From positions 124,001 to 188,000 of the forward strand of contig CAMYNW010000002.1 in NCBI GenBank assembly GCA_947259885.1: 64,000 bases of DNA. The letters are read 5' to 3'. Origin of the DNA: an uncultured Gammaproteobacteria bacterium (lineage in GTDB: Bacteria > Pseudomonadota > Gammaproteobacteria > Arenicellales > Poriferihabitantaceae). The notes beneath the pieces are model-generated. The model was not told the origin of the DNA. It worked only from the letters and a program-made list of their open reading frames with translations, and searched no databases. Positions 17,834 to 28,029 of this stretch are shown here, one piece after another. Each line of letters opens with the position of its first letter. Positions within the stretch are counted from its first letter, which is position 1. A program made the position numbers and the translations under genes.

Positions 17834-20254
17834 TTAAACCGCATCTCTAGGTCTTAGACTGTTCGGGTCAAATGCGGGTTCAGCTATTACAGCTAGACTC
17901 CGCCTGTGTCCAATCATTTCGACCTCGAGCTGCTCACCCGAAGCTACCGCCGCATCGTCTATTAAACCAAAGCCCAGGTTCTTTTCGACCCGGTGACCGT
18001 ATGCTCCGGACACCATTACGCCAGCAAGAACCTCGCCTGCAAAGATTGCCTCGCCCCCAATGACGTCACTGTCCGAAGCATTAATTTCCAAATAGTAAAA
18101 ACGTCTCTTGAGCGCAGATTGTTTCTGCTTCATCAGCGCATCTCGACCAATGAACTCACGGCCTGCAGCATATACAAATCGATCCAACCCAAGCTCCCAA
18201 ACGGTATTCTCCACCGTAATTTCAACGCCCCAGGCCTTGTAGGCCTTCTCCATACGCATCGCGTTGACCGCATAAAATCCGACATCTATTGGCGGCGACT
18301 GACCTATGGCTCTTTTAATTGTATCGTATAACACGGTCTGGGATTCCATTGGATGGTGCAGCTCCCATCCAAGCTCACCGGTATAGCTAACCCGCATCGC
18401 AAGTACCGGAATACCTGCAATAGTCACCGTCTCGGCGGTGAGCCATGGAAAATCTTGGTCATCTAAAGGTGTCTCGGTCAAAGGCTGAAGCAAGTCGCGT
18501 GCTGAGGGACCTGCTACCGCAAGCACGCCTCGTTCCTCGGTAAGGTTACGTATGTTGGTATCATTTGCAATAGGGTGCTGCTGCAGCCAATCAAAGTGAT
18601 GGCGTTCTGCGGTCGCTGCGGATACCAGATAGAAGCGCTGCAAGGCAGTACGTGTGATAGTGAACTCGCATTCGATCATGCCAAGCTGGTTGAGGAAGTG
18701 ACACAAACGAATTTCTCCTATCCGTTCTGGTATCCGATTAGCGGATAAACCATCTAGGAACGCGAACGCAGCGGGGCCGCTGACCTCAAACTTAGAGAAA
18801 CCACTGAAATCAATGAGTCCCGCATGTTCATGCAGACCTTTGCACTCGCGTGCAACGGCATCAAACCATTCGGTACGCCTAAAGCTAAGGGTCTGTTTTT
18901 GGTCTCCAGTTGCAAACCAGTTTGGACGCTCCCACCCATAGGCGGAGCCAAAACACGCACCTGCTTTTTTAAGTCGGTCATAGATAGGTGTTGTCTTACT
19001 CGGCCTCCCCGCTGCCCGTTCCTCCAGCGGATAGTGCGTTGCAAACTGTGTAGCGAAAACGTCGATCGCTTTTTCCACTCGATATTTTCGGTTGGCGTAC
19101 GCACCAAAACGACGCGGGTCAAATGCTCCCATGTGCATCGGTGGCTGACCCTCGACCATCCATTCAGCCAGCAGCTTACCGGCGCCTGCACCCTCACCGA
19201 TACCAAATCCGCTGCCGCAAGCCAGCCAGGCATTCTTCAGCCCCGGCGCAGGACCGATCAACGGCTGTCCATCCGCGCAGTAACTAACCGGACCGCAGAC
19301 CACACTCTTGATGCCAGCCTGCTGGAGGACCGGAATTCTATCGATTGCATCCGCCATCAGGTGCTCTACCCGCTCAAGTTCCGGCTCCATAAGTTCCATA
19401 CCAAACTCAGGCGGCACACCATCGATAGACCAGGTCTGCGGATTACCTTCATAAGCCCCTAACACCAAGCCATCGCGCTCCCTTCGGGTATACCACTGAT
19501 AGTCATGATGCCGAACCAGCGGAATCGAATCTTTAGCGCATGCTTTGATATCCGGATGATCATCTGTGACCAGATATTGATGCAGCATCGGTGTAATCGG
19601 TAGATCCAGCCCCACAAGCCGTCCTACTTCATTGGCCCAGAAGCCGGCCGCAACCACAATATGTTCGGCCACAATCTCGTGATCGGGTGTTAGCAACTGC
19701 CACTCTCCATTTGGCCTCTGACAAATTGATTCGACTGGATTATGCCGCAGGATTCTGGCGCCCGCCTGTCTTGCCAGTTTTGCCATGGCCTGTGTCGTTT
19801 GCGCCGGATCGACGTATCCATCCGTAGGTTCGTAGAGTGCGCCGAGCAGATTCTTGGTGTCCATCAGCGGAAATATCTCACTTATCTCATTCGGACCAAT
19901 CACTTCGAAGTCGATCCCTAGCTGCCGCCCTACCGATGCGCCGTGATGGAACTCATCGATGCGATCCGGATCATGGGTTACACGCAAACCGCGGCAACAA
20001 TGGTATCCGGTGGGCACAATTCCTTCCTGGTCCAAACGTTGGTAAAGCTCAGTGCTGAACTTTCGCATGAATACATGTGTCAGGTTAAAACTGTAGTGCG
20101 TGCAGAACCCAGCAGCATGCCAGGTGGACCCAGCAGTTAACTCATTCTTCTCAACCAGGGTGATGTCTGACCACCCTTTCTCGGTCAGTTGCAGCAGTAA
20201 CCCACAGCCGTAAATTCCGCCACCAATGATCGCAACACGTGTATGTATAGCCAT
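17834..20254 (-). CDS. FAD-dependent dimethylglycine/sarcosine dehydrogenase-like protein with GcvT-type C-terminus (paralog 1)
   Basis: 806 aa; GGGIYGCGLLLQL, LTAGSTWHAAGFCTHY (covalent-FAD His region), C-terminal GCV_T features (VSYTGELGWELHHP, MRMEKAYKAWGVEIT). Confidence 0.88.
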   Translation of the reverse strand: MAIHTRVAIIGGGIYGCGLLLQLTEKGWSDITLVEKNELTAGSTWHAAGFCTHYSFNLTHVFMRKFSTELYQRLDQEGIVPTGYHCCRGLRVTHDPDRIDEFHHGASVGRQLGIDFEVIGPNEISEIFPLMDTKNLLGALYEPTDGYVDPAQTTQAMAKLARQAGARILRHNPVESICQRPNGEWQLLTPDHEIVAEHIVVAAGFWANEVGRLVGLDLPITPMLHQYLVTDDHPDIKACAKDSIPLVRHHDYQWYTRRERDGLVLGAYEGNPQTWSIDGVPPEFGMELMEPELERVEHLMADAIDRIPVLQQAGIKSVVCGPVSYCADGQPLIGPAPGLKNAWLACGSGFGIGEGAGAGKLLAEWMVEGQPPMHMGAFDPRRFGAYANRKYRVEKAIDVFATQFATHYPLEERAAGRPSKTTPIYDRLKKAGACFGSAYGWERPNWFATGDQKQTLSFRRTEWFDAVARECKGLHEHAGLIDFSGFSKFEVSGPAAFAFLDGLSANRIPERIGEIRLCHFLNQLGMIECEFTITRTALQRFYLVSAATAERHHFDWLQQHPIANDTNIRNLTEERGVLAVAGPSARDLLQPLTETPLDDQDFPWLTAETVTIAGIPVLAMRVSYTGELGWELHHPMESQTVLYDTIKRAIGQSPPIDVGFYAVNAMRMEKAYKAWGVEITVENTVWELGLDRFVYAAGREFIGRDALMKQKQSALKRRFYYLEINASDSDVIGGEAIFAGEVLAGVMVSGAYGHRVEKNLGFGLIDDAAVASGEQLEVEMIGHRRSLAVIAEPAFDPNSLRPRDAV

Positions 20255-20257
20255 TGA

Positions 20258-22675
20258 TCAATCGTTTCTCATTTTTAAACCAGCCGGATCATAGGGTGGA
20301 CGATCCAATATTCTCGCCGGTAAAAGTTTCCCCGCGACTTCAATATTGAACTGTCCGGCAACATCCGCTTCATCGGTGTCGATATACGCCATCGAAAGCG
20401 CCTTATGGGTGCGAAAGCCCAGCCCCCCCGAGGTGGTGCGTCCGACCCATTGCCCGTTGTAGATCACGGGTTCATCATGCAGCAACAGTGGTTCGGGGTG
20501 TTCCACTTCCAGAAGTACTCTGCGATTTCCAGACTTGGTCAGCGATAGATTCCGCAATGTTTCTTTTCCGATGAAGTCAAAATCCCCAGAGAGTTCAACC
20601 GCGAACATCAACCCCGCCTCAATCGGATTATCATCCGGGCCGATATCGTGGCCCCAATGAGCATATCCTTTTTCCAACCGACAACTATCGAGACAGAAAT
20701 GGCCGGCAAAAGTCATCTCTAATTTAGTCATATGCTGCACGATCTCTTCGATTACCGAAAGCGCTGCCGATATAGGGATGAACAGCTCCCAGCCTTTCTC
20801 GCCGACATAACTAACACGATTCACTCGGACTTCCGCGCTGCCGAATTGCAACATCCTTGAAGTCAGGAACGGGAACTGACTGATTTCGAAATCTTCCTTG
20901 GTCATCTCATGCATTAATTGCGCCGATCGTGGTCCCATTACACCAAGCGCTGCATAGTCATCGGTTATATCTTTTATAGCTACCTCATCGCCAAGATATT
21001 CCTGCATCCAGAAAAAATCTTTAACCCTGGTCGCGGCCCCGGTAACGACAAGAAAACAGTTTTCGGCGATTCGAGTCAATGTGCATTCAGCCTCAATTCC
21101 GCCTCTGGGATTTAGCATCAGGCTATAGACTACGCTTCCAATACTGCGGTCGATTCGGTTAGTGCATAGATTCTGCAAGCGGGAACAGGCCAAGTCACCT
21201 GTGATCAGGAATTTTGAAAATGGCGATAGCTCGAAAACCGCGCCGGCATGCATCAATTGCTTCGCCTCCCAACCCGCCATCGGCCACCAGCACTGTGGCC
21301 CATAGCTGTATTCAAATTTCTTTTCGTCAGCAGATCGCGCAAACCAAAGTGGGCGCTCCCAACCGGTTGGCGCCCCGAATACCGCCCCATGATCCGACAA
21401 GATCTGATGCCACACTGAACACTTTCGATCCCTGCCGCTGTTGTATTGCTTAAACGGCCAGTGCATGTGAAATTGATTATGTACTGCTTCGGGGATCCTT
21501 TGATCGAGAAAATCAAGTTGGTTGTCCACTGTGTCAAAGCGCATGATATCTACTTCCCATAAATCCATAGTCGGATGCTCCTTAAGCACCCAATCCGCCA
21601 TCACTTTCCCGACTCCTGCGGAAGACATTATGCCGATTGAATTGAATCCAGCAGCGACATAAAAGTTTTGAAACCCCGGTGCGCGACCCATTATCTGGCG
21701 CGTGTCCGGGGTAAAGCTTTCTGGCCCATTCATAAATTGCGTGATTCCGAGTTCAGCAAATTGCGGCACCCGGTTAATCCCAGCAGTCAGCATAGGTTCT
21801 ACATGTTCCCAATCCTCTTCGAACATTAGATAGCAATCATTTTTATCGACTCCAGACGGTTCCCAGATCCGGGCATTGCCCTCGAACGCGCCAAGCACCA
21901 GCTTATCGGTGTCGCCCTTGATATAAATTCCGCTGTCCAGATCTCGGACAATCGGACAGGGATCGGGTAAATCTTGCACCGGTTCGGTTACCACATATAT
22001 GTGCTCGACTGCCCGCACAGGCACAGACACCCCCGCCATCAATCCGACTTCACGCGCCCACAGTCCAGCACAATTGATCACGACACGAGCTTCAATGAGT
22101 TCTCCGTCTTCCAGCTCCACCATGGAAATTCGATCGCCTGCATAATGCAAATTTGCAACCCCGGTTTGTTCACGAATTTCTATACCGTTTCTTCGAGCCC
22201 CCTTGGCATAAGCCATGCACAAATCAACGGGATTGACCTGCCCATCCTGCTTTACCCATATAGCTCCCGCCAAGTCATCTGTTCTCAGGAAGGGAAATTG
22301 CTGTCCTATCTCTGACGGTGACAGTGATTTTGTATCCAGCGCATGCATCCTGCCCATGGCGGCAATTCGCTCAAGCTCATTTATTCTTTGCGGCTCCTGC
22401 GCCAACCAAACTCCACCTGTTTCCCGATAGCCGGTGTGCTGGCCAGTCTCGTGTTCAAGGTCTGCAAATAGTTTTATAGCGTAGCGTGCTAGCTCTGTGA
22501 GGTTCTTGCTCGAACGCAATGGCCCTACGATTCCCGCAGCATGCCAAGACGTGCCGCTAGTTAGCTGGTTGCGCTCAAGCAGCAGGACATCAGGCACCCC
22601 CAGTTTACCGAGGTGATAAGCGACACTGAGTCCAATCGCCCCACCACCAATGATGATTGTCTTTGCAAAAGCCAT
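20258..22675 (-). CDS. FAD-dependent dimethylglycine/sarcosine dehydrogenase-like protein with GcvT-type C-terminus (paralog 2)
   Basis: 805 aa; GGGAIGLSVAYHLGKLG, LTSGTSWHAAGIVGPL, C-terminal VSYVGEKGWELFIP, CRLEKGYAHWGHDIG. Confidence 0.88.
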   Translation of the reverse strand: MAFAKTIIIGGGAIGLSVAYHLGKLGVPDVLLLERNQLTSGTSWHAAGIVGPLRSSKNLTELARYAIKLFADLEHETGQHTGYRETGGVWLAQEPQRINELERIAAMGRMHALDTKSLSPSEIGQQFPFLRTDDLAGAIWVKQDGQVNPVDLCMAYAKGARRNGIEIREQTGVANLHYAGDRISMVELEDGELIEARVVINCAGLWAREVGLMAGVSVPVRAVEHIYVVTEPVQDLPDPCPIVRDLDSGIYIKGDTDKLVLGAFEGNARIWEPSGVDKNDCYLMFEEDWEHVEPMLTAGINRVPQFAELGITQFMNGPESFTPDTRQIMGRAPGFQNFYVAAGFNSIGIMSSAGVGKVMADWVLKEHPTMDLWEVDIMRFDTVDNQLDFLDQRIPEAVHNQFHMHWPFKQYNSGRDRKCSVWHQILSDHGAVFGAPTGWERPLWFARSADEKKFEYSYGPQCWWPMAGWEAKQLMHAGAVFELSPFSKFLITGDLACSRLQNLCTNRIDRSIGSVVYSLMLNPRGGIEAECTLTRIAENCFLVVTGAATRVKDFFWMQEYLGDEVAIKDITDDYAALGVMGPRSAQLMHEMTKEDFEISQFPFLTSRMLQFGSAEVRVNRVSYVGEKGWELFIPISAALSVIEEIVQHMTKLEMTFAGHFCLDSCRLEKGYAHWGHDIGPDDNPIEAGLMFAVELSGDFDFIGKETLRNLSLTKSGNRRVLLEVEHPEPLLLHDEPVIYNGQWVGRTTSGGLGFRTHKALSMAYIDTDEADVAGQFNIEVAGKLLPARILDRPPYDPAGLKMRND

Positions 22676-22802
22676 GTTAAATAACAGGCTCGTGATTATT
22701 GTATTGAATGAGAGTTTGCATCTTTGCAGACTTTATTGTTATAAAAAGGAGCACCCCGAACACGAAGTATAAATTTCCGATAATGCGCACGACGCCCTCA
22801 GA

Positions 22803-24359
22803 TTAGTAGTTTTGGTCCGGCATCGAGGCTTTACGGCGCGCCACGTAATCTTCCAGCGCTTCCCGCTTTGCGGGATCTAGTGCGGGCTCCTCATATTCTT
22901 TTAAGCATTGCTTCCACAACTTATTCGCCCGCTGAGCCGCGTCCAGTCTGCCATCTGCAGACCACTGCTCAAATGAATTATTATCAGCAGTTTGGGAACG
23001 GAAAAAAGCATGCTTGTAGTTTGACAGAGTGTGCTGGCTCGATAAAAAATGGGCGCCGGGGCCGACCTCAAAAATCGCGTCCATCGCCTGAGCATTCTCT
23101 GAAAGATCAATCCCCTCACAGAAATCGATCAACTTGCCGCAAAGGTCGGCATCAATAATAGTTTTTTCATAACCCGTGACCAGCCCGCCCTCTAACCAGC
23201 CGGTAGCGTGATTAATAAAATTAGCGCCCGCCAATACAGCCATGATCAATCCGTACGTTGCCTCCTGTTCGGCCTGTGCATCTGGAATCTTGGAGGCTGA
23301 AAGTGCGCCTACGGTATGAAACGGGACACCCAGACGTCGTGCCAGCTGACCCGCGGCCAGCACCATTTTTGCACCCTCCGGATTACCAAATGTAGGCGCT
23401 CCCGACTGCATGGATATCGCAGTGGCAAAACTCCCCATCAGGCACGGTGCTCCCGGGCGAATCAACTGCGTCAAGGCGCATACTGCCATCACTTCCGCCA
23501 GCACTTGCGCCAATGTTCCGGCCACAGTGCAGGGACTCATCGCACCTGCTAGTACAAAAGGGGTGCAGGCAACCGCCTGATTGTGTTTTGCATAGGTTTT
23601 GAGTGCCCCCGACATGGCAGAATCCAGAACCAGTGGCGCATTGGTATTGGCAACAGAATACAATACACAGTTGGCATCTACGTAGTCCTCGCCAAACAGA
23701 ATCTGAGCCATTGCCACCGAATCCTTGGCCCGCTCTTCTCCAATCAATGCGCCGAAGCAGCCGCGATCGCTGAAGCGAAAATGCCCCAGCAACATATCCA
23801 GATGACGCTTGTTCACCGGCAGATCCACTGGCTCGCACACCACCCCTCCCGAGTGATGCAGCCAAGGAATCATGTGGTGGATTTTGACCAGTTTGTGAAA
23901 GTCGTTCAGGGTTGCGTAACGCCGTCCAAGGTCGAGATCATGAACAAAAGCCGGACCGAATGAGGGGCATAGCACTGTATTATTGCCACCGATCACCACG
24001 TTGTTTTGAGGATTACGGGCGTGCTGGGTATATTTAGACGGTGCCGTGGCCTGTACGATCTGCCTGCACATTCCTGGCTCAAAACGAACCCTGGTGCCAT
24101 CAACATCTGCTCCTGCCCGCTTCCATATATCCAGAATTTCACAGTCATTATGAAACTCCATGCCAACGTCACGCAAAATCGTGTCGGCGTTCCGTTCTAT
24201 TAGACTTAACCCCTCCTGATTGAGAATATCGTAGGTGGCTACTTTACGATTGATATAAGGAACTCGCTGCACATCAGACTCATCGCGTGCGGCCTGGCGC
24301 TTGTGTCGGCCTCTAGATCGTCCAGAGGGACTGGCGGTTCTTACTTTTGGTTCGGACAT
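22803..24359 (-). CDS. Trimethylamine methyltransferase (MttB) superfamily protein, non-pyrrolysine
   Basis: 518 aa uninterrupted ORF ending in TAA; ILRDVGMEFHNDCEILDIWKRAGADVDG...VRFEPGMC, GGNNTVLCPSFGPAFVHDLDLGRRYATLNDF, typical MttB-superfamily N-terminal architecture. Confidence 0.85.
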   Translation of the reverse strand: MSEPKVRTASPSGRSRGRHKRQAARDESDVQRVPYINRKVATYDILNQEGLSLIERNADTILRDVGMEFHNDCEILDIWKRAGADVDGTRVRFEPGMCRQIVQATAPSKYTQHARNPQNNVVIGGNNTVLCPSFGPAFVHDLDLGRRYATLNDFHKLVKIHHMIPWLHHSGGVVCEPVDLPVNKRHLDMLLGHFRFSDRGCFGALIGEERAKDSVAMAQILFGEDYVDANCVLYSVANTNAPLVLDSAMSGALKTYAKHNQAVACTPFVLAGAMSPCTVAGTLAQVLAEVMAVCALTQLIRPGAPCLMGSFATAISMQSGAPTFGNPEGAKMVLAAGQLARRLGVPFHTVGALSASKIPDAQAEQEATYGLIMAVLAGANFINHATGWLEGGLVTGYEKTIIDADLCGKLIDFCEGIDLSENAQAMDAIFEVGPGAHFLSSQHTLSNYKHAFFRSQTADNNSFEQWSADGRLDAAQRANKLWKQCLKEYEEPALDPAKREALEDYVARRKASMPDQNY

Positions 24360-24464
24360 TTTCAGTTTGGAGCACGTCCTCTGAATAACAACAGGCAGGT
24401 TGAGAAGGCAGTGTTTTTATTGAATAATACACATAATTATGATGACCGTCCAATAATCTAATCA

Positions 24465-25100
24465 GTGAATCCAAATTTTCGAACCCCTACCAGAACTCCG
24501 AAGCGGATGTCGCAAGCGGAGAATCGAGAGTACCGTCGCGCCAGTCTGCTGCAGGCAGCGATCATCACAGTCGCCCGATACGATATTGAAGGCGCGACAG
24601 TAGAACGCATATGCAACGAAGCGGGCGCCTCCCGGGGCCTGATTGCGCACTATTTCGACAGCAAGGAATCCCTGCTCCTGGCCGCACTGGAAAACTGGTT
24701 CAATACGGCGCTGGGGATTAAAACACACATTGCACAAGATACCTCCCTAAGCGCGGAACAGCGTATCCGGGAAATCGCTTATTCGTCGGTAAGCCCCCCC
24801 ACTTACAGTTGGGAGATTGCGGCGGCCTGGCAGGCATTTACCAATGCCAGTCGACACAACCCCGCCTACGCCAAACCAATTCGAAATGCCAGCCGCTATG
24901 CAACAAAATTGATCGCACCACTTTTCTCTCAAGCTGCGGATGAACTCGGTATTGAATTAGATGGGAAAGACGCAGCGATGGGCCTATATATATTGGACGA
25001 CGGTCTGTGGAACAGTCTTGCCACTGGCAAGGACAAACTCACCTTGACCAAGGCAAGGGCCTGTTGCGATCGTTATATTGATGGATGCCTGAAAAGATAA
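24465..25100 (+). CDS. TetR/AcrR family regulator, BetI-like
   Basis: EYRRASLLQAAIITVARYDIEGATVERICNEAGASRGLIAHYFDSKESLLLAALENW; divergent from the MttB/flavoprotein genes. Confidence 0.87.
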   Translation: MNPNFRTPTRTPKRMSQAENREYRRASLLQAAIITVARYDIEGATVERICNEAGASRGLIAHYFDSKESLLLAALENWFNTALGIKTHIAQDTSLSAEQRIREIAYSSVSPPTYSWEIAAAWQAFTNASRHNPAYAKPIRNASRYATKLIAPLFSQAADELGIELDGKDAAMGLYILDDGLWNSLATGKDKLTLTKARACCDRYIDGCLKR

Positions 25101-25132
25101 ACTTTTAATCGAACCTCAATCGGATTTCGGCT

Positions 25133-26503
25133 ATGAAAACAACTACTACGATATCAGACAGGATCAACGCCGATATCGATCACTTTACCCTGCCTGTCGA
25201 ATGGGACACCGACGCCATCGTAGCGCGCCGCGAAAAGTACTACGCCGCATCCCAACGAGCGTTCGTACCTTATCGAACTCCTTTAATATTCAAACGCGGA
25301 CAGGATCAATACCTGTGGGATGAAAAAGGCAATCAGTATCTTGACTGCCTCAGTCAAAACCTGTGTGTCAGTATTGGTTATAACAATCCGGCGGTGACCG
25401 CGGCAGTCCAGTATCAAGCTACTCAGATCCAGCACTGCACCACCATGTTTTTTCACCCAGTGCCAGCGCATTTTGCCGAAGAACTCACCGCCAAGTTTCC
25501 CGCTGGCGAAGAGTGGGTCGTCCATTTCATGAACAGCGGCGCGGAAGCAATCGATTTTGCGTTATTGCTGGCGCGCTCTCATACCGGAAACAACGATATC
25601 GTATCTTTGGCAAATGCCTATCATGGCGCGACGTTTGGTGCACAGTCTGTGACCGGTATCAGTAATTTCAGACATAACGTTTCGTTACTTAACGGCATAC
25701 AATTCGCACCTAATCCAGATCAATACCGTGGAATTCATGGCGAGGGCGTTGAGCCTTACCTCGACGACCTCGACCGTACAATTCAGTTTGGCACTTCTGG
25801 CCATATCGCCGGCATGTTCTTTGAGCCGATCCAGGGTTATGGTGGCATCGTACCGTTACCTCAAGGGTACCTGAGCGGAGCATTTGATCGGGTCAGGGCC
25901 GCGGGTGGGCTATGCATCGTTGACGAAGTGCAATCAGGCTTCGGTCGCACCGGCGAAGGCTACTGGTCCTTCTCTTCTCACGGTGTGATACCGGATATCG
26001 TGGTCTTGGCAAAAGGCATAGGTAATGGGTACCCCCTCGGAGCGGTGGTGGCAAAGCGCCATATCGCAGAAGCCATGGCCAACAAGTTCTATTTTAATAC
26101 CTATGGCGCTAATCCTGTTTCCTGTTCGGCTGGCAGAGCGGTACTCAAGGTCATCGACGAATGCAATCTTATCGATAATGCCAAACAGGTTGGCGCAGCT
26201 CTTCTTCAAGTACTAAACAAAATGAAGAGTAAGTACGACATTATTGGGGACGTGCGCGGCAAAGGACTGATGATGGCAGCCGAGCTGGTAAAAGATCGAA
26301 ATACCAAGCAACCTGCCACCGAGGAGATGGATCAATTATTTCAGCTTACGCGCAAGCACGGACTGGTCGCTTCAAAGTCCGGCGCACATAAAAACGTACT
26401 ACGTATATGCCCCCCACTTTGTATCCAGATGGAAGATGTGATGTTTTTTGAGCAAGCAATTGATCAAAGTTTTGCGGATCTATACGCCGGAACAACCACT
26501 TAA
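25133..26503 (+). CDS. Class III aminotransferase (AGXT2-like, PLP-dependent)
   Basis: VHFMNSGAEAIDFALLLARSHTG, CIVDEVQSGFGRTGEGYWSF, PDIVVLAKGIGNGYPLGAVV. Confidence 0.92.
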   Translation: MKTTTTISDRINADIDHFTLPVEWDTDAIVARREKYYAASQRAFVPYRTPLIFKRGQDQYLWDEKGNQYLDCLSQNLCVSIGYNNPAVTAAVQYQATQIQHCTTMFFHPVPAHFAEELTAKFPAGEEWVVHFMNSGAEAIDFALLLARSHTGNNDIVSLANAYHGATFGAQSVTGISNFRHNVSLLNGIQFAPNPDQYRGIHGEGVEPYLDDLDRTIQFGTSGHIAGMFFEPIQGYGGIVPLPQGYLSGAFDRVRAAGGLCIVDEVQSGFGRTGEGYWSFSSHGVIPDIVVLAKGIGNGYPLGAVVAKRHIAEAMANKFYFNTYGANPVSCSAGRAVLKVIDECNLIDNAKQVGAALLQVLNKMKSKYDIIGDVRGKGLMMAAELVKDRNTKQPATEEMDQLFQLTRKHGLVASKSGAHKNVLRICPPLCIQMEDVMFFEQAIDQSFADLYAGTTT

Positions 26504-26758
26504 TCTCGGTGAAACAGACTTGCAGGCCCGCAAAATGAAATCTCTTGGAGCGCTAATAATATTAGAAGTTGTAATCTTGGCAGGCGCTTGCTCGAGTAAT
26601 CATTTAAGGGAATGCATGCCTCCAAAGTCAAAATACCAGGGCGGACTTCCAATCCTTTTTATCGCCAGGGAAAATCGGACTTCTAAAGCATAACTTAAGT
26701 TGGCAGGCATTTTTTAATGCTTTCCAGCAGGCGGCAGTTACTGTAGATTGCAATTGCC

Positions 26759-27703
26759 ATGTCCGATTTACCTACCAGCATATCCATTGTAAACACCTCT
26801 TCGTCAGTCCGACCGGCCCACTATGCATTGTTGCTGTTAATGGGCATCTTGTGGGGGCTCGCACTGTCGCTGGCGAAGATCGGTGTGCAAGCTGGCGGAC
26901 ACCCAGTCGGTATGGCGCTTTGGCAGGTTTGTACCAGCACGACTCTATTACTCGTCTTGCTGTTACTACAGTCGAAACGGCCGGTGATCCGTACCGATGT
27001 TGCGCGTTTTGGTCTGATCTGTGGCAGTTGCGGGGTTGCTTTTCCAGCGATTGCGCTGTTCTGGTGTGCACGTCATTTACCTGCAGGGGTAGTCGCGATC
27101 GCTTTTGCAAGCATGCCGCTGTTTACCTACCTGTTGGCAGTGTTACTGAATATTGAGCGGGCACAGCGACGTCGTCTGTCAGGGGTCGTGATCGGGCTCA
27201 TGGCTATGGCTTTGCTTGTATTGCCGCAAAGTGCATTGCCAGGGCCAGGGCTTGCGCCTTGGGTATTGTTAGCATTGGCTGCGAGCGTCAGCATGTCGCT
27301 CGAAAATTCCTATGCCGGGGGCTATCGCCCGCCCGCGGTAGGATCGCTTGAGCTCAGTTTTGCTCGGCAGGGCACCGCGGTGCTTTTGCTTTTACCCCTG
27401 GCATTAATCTCGGGTACCGCCATGCCGGTGCTCGAATCCTGGGGTACGGCGCAATACGCTGCTACGGGAAACGGGCTGTTAAGCGGTATTGCCTTCACCA
27501 TCTTGCTGTTCGTCATCAAAACCGCGGGGCCTGTTTTTGCAAGTCAAACAGCGTACGTGATCACACTTGCAGGCGTTGCCTGGGGCATGATCATTTTTGC
27601 GGAAACACACTCCATATATATCTGGCTGGCGCTCGTGCTGACGCTCACAGGCATCGGCATGGTACGTCCACAACAGCCGTCGAGTCGGCTCGCAACAACC
27701 TGA
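26759..27703 (+). CDS. EamA/DMT family transporter
   Basis: About ten TM spans, GILWGLALSLAKIGVQAGGHPVGMALWQ. Confidence 0.85.
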   Translation: MSDLPTSISIVNTSSSVRPAHYALLLLMGILWGLALSLAKIGVQAGGHPVGMALWQVCTSTTLLLVLLLLQSKRPVIRTDVARFGLICGSCGVAFPAIALFWCARHLPAGVVAIAFASMPLFTYLLAVLLNIERAQRRRLSGVVIGLMAMALLVLPQSALPGPGLAPWVLLALAASVSMSLENSYAGGYRPPAVGSLELSFARQGTAVLLLLPLALISGTAMPVLESWGTAQYAATGNGLLSGIAFTILLFVIKTAGPVFASQTAYVITLAGVAWGMIIFAETHSIYIWLALVLTLTGIGMVRPQQPSSRLATT

Positions 27704-28029
27704 CCAGATTGGCAGGTGTATTAGCGGCAGATAATTAGTGAATCTATGAAAATCTGATCAGGAGCATCTGGAGCTGTTGGTCAGATTCTAATGAACGACA
27801 GCTTTTTCAAATCCCCTGTTTTCTCAGCAATGGATTTGAATACAGATCAGGTGATAGGCGGTTCGAAAGTCAGTGTCGTCAGATGTCTCTCTTCGTTTTG
27901 TGATCAGTTTGGCCTCGCATCTTTTGCTAGGATACAACCAACTAAGCTACTCGGTAAAAATTATACGAGCACGAATTACATGAGCAAAATCTGGATCAAT
28001 AAAACACCAACTTTAGTCAGTCTTGCAGA

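Noticed and set aside
22803-24359. Possible pyrrolysine-containing MttB
   Set aside because: The ORF is continuous for 518 codons and ends in TAA; there is no in-frame amber, so it is a non-Pyl homolog.
24359-24465. BetI-type operator in the MttB/TetR divergent region
   Set aside because: Only scattered TTATTG and CAATAA half-sites about 28 bp apart; no convincing symmetric box.
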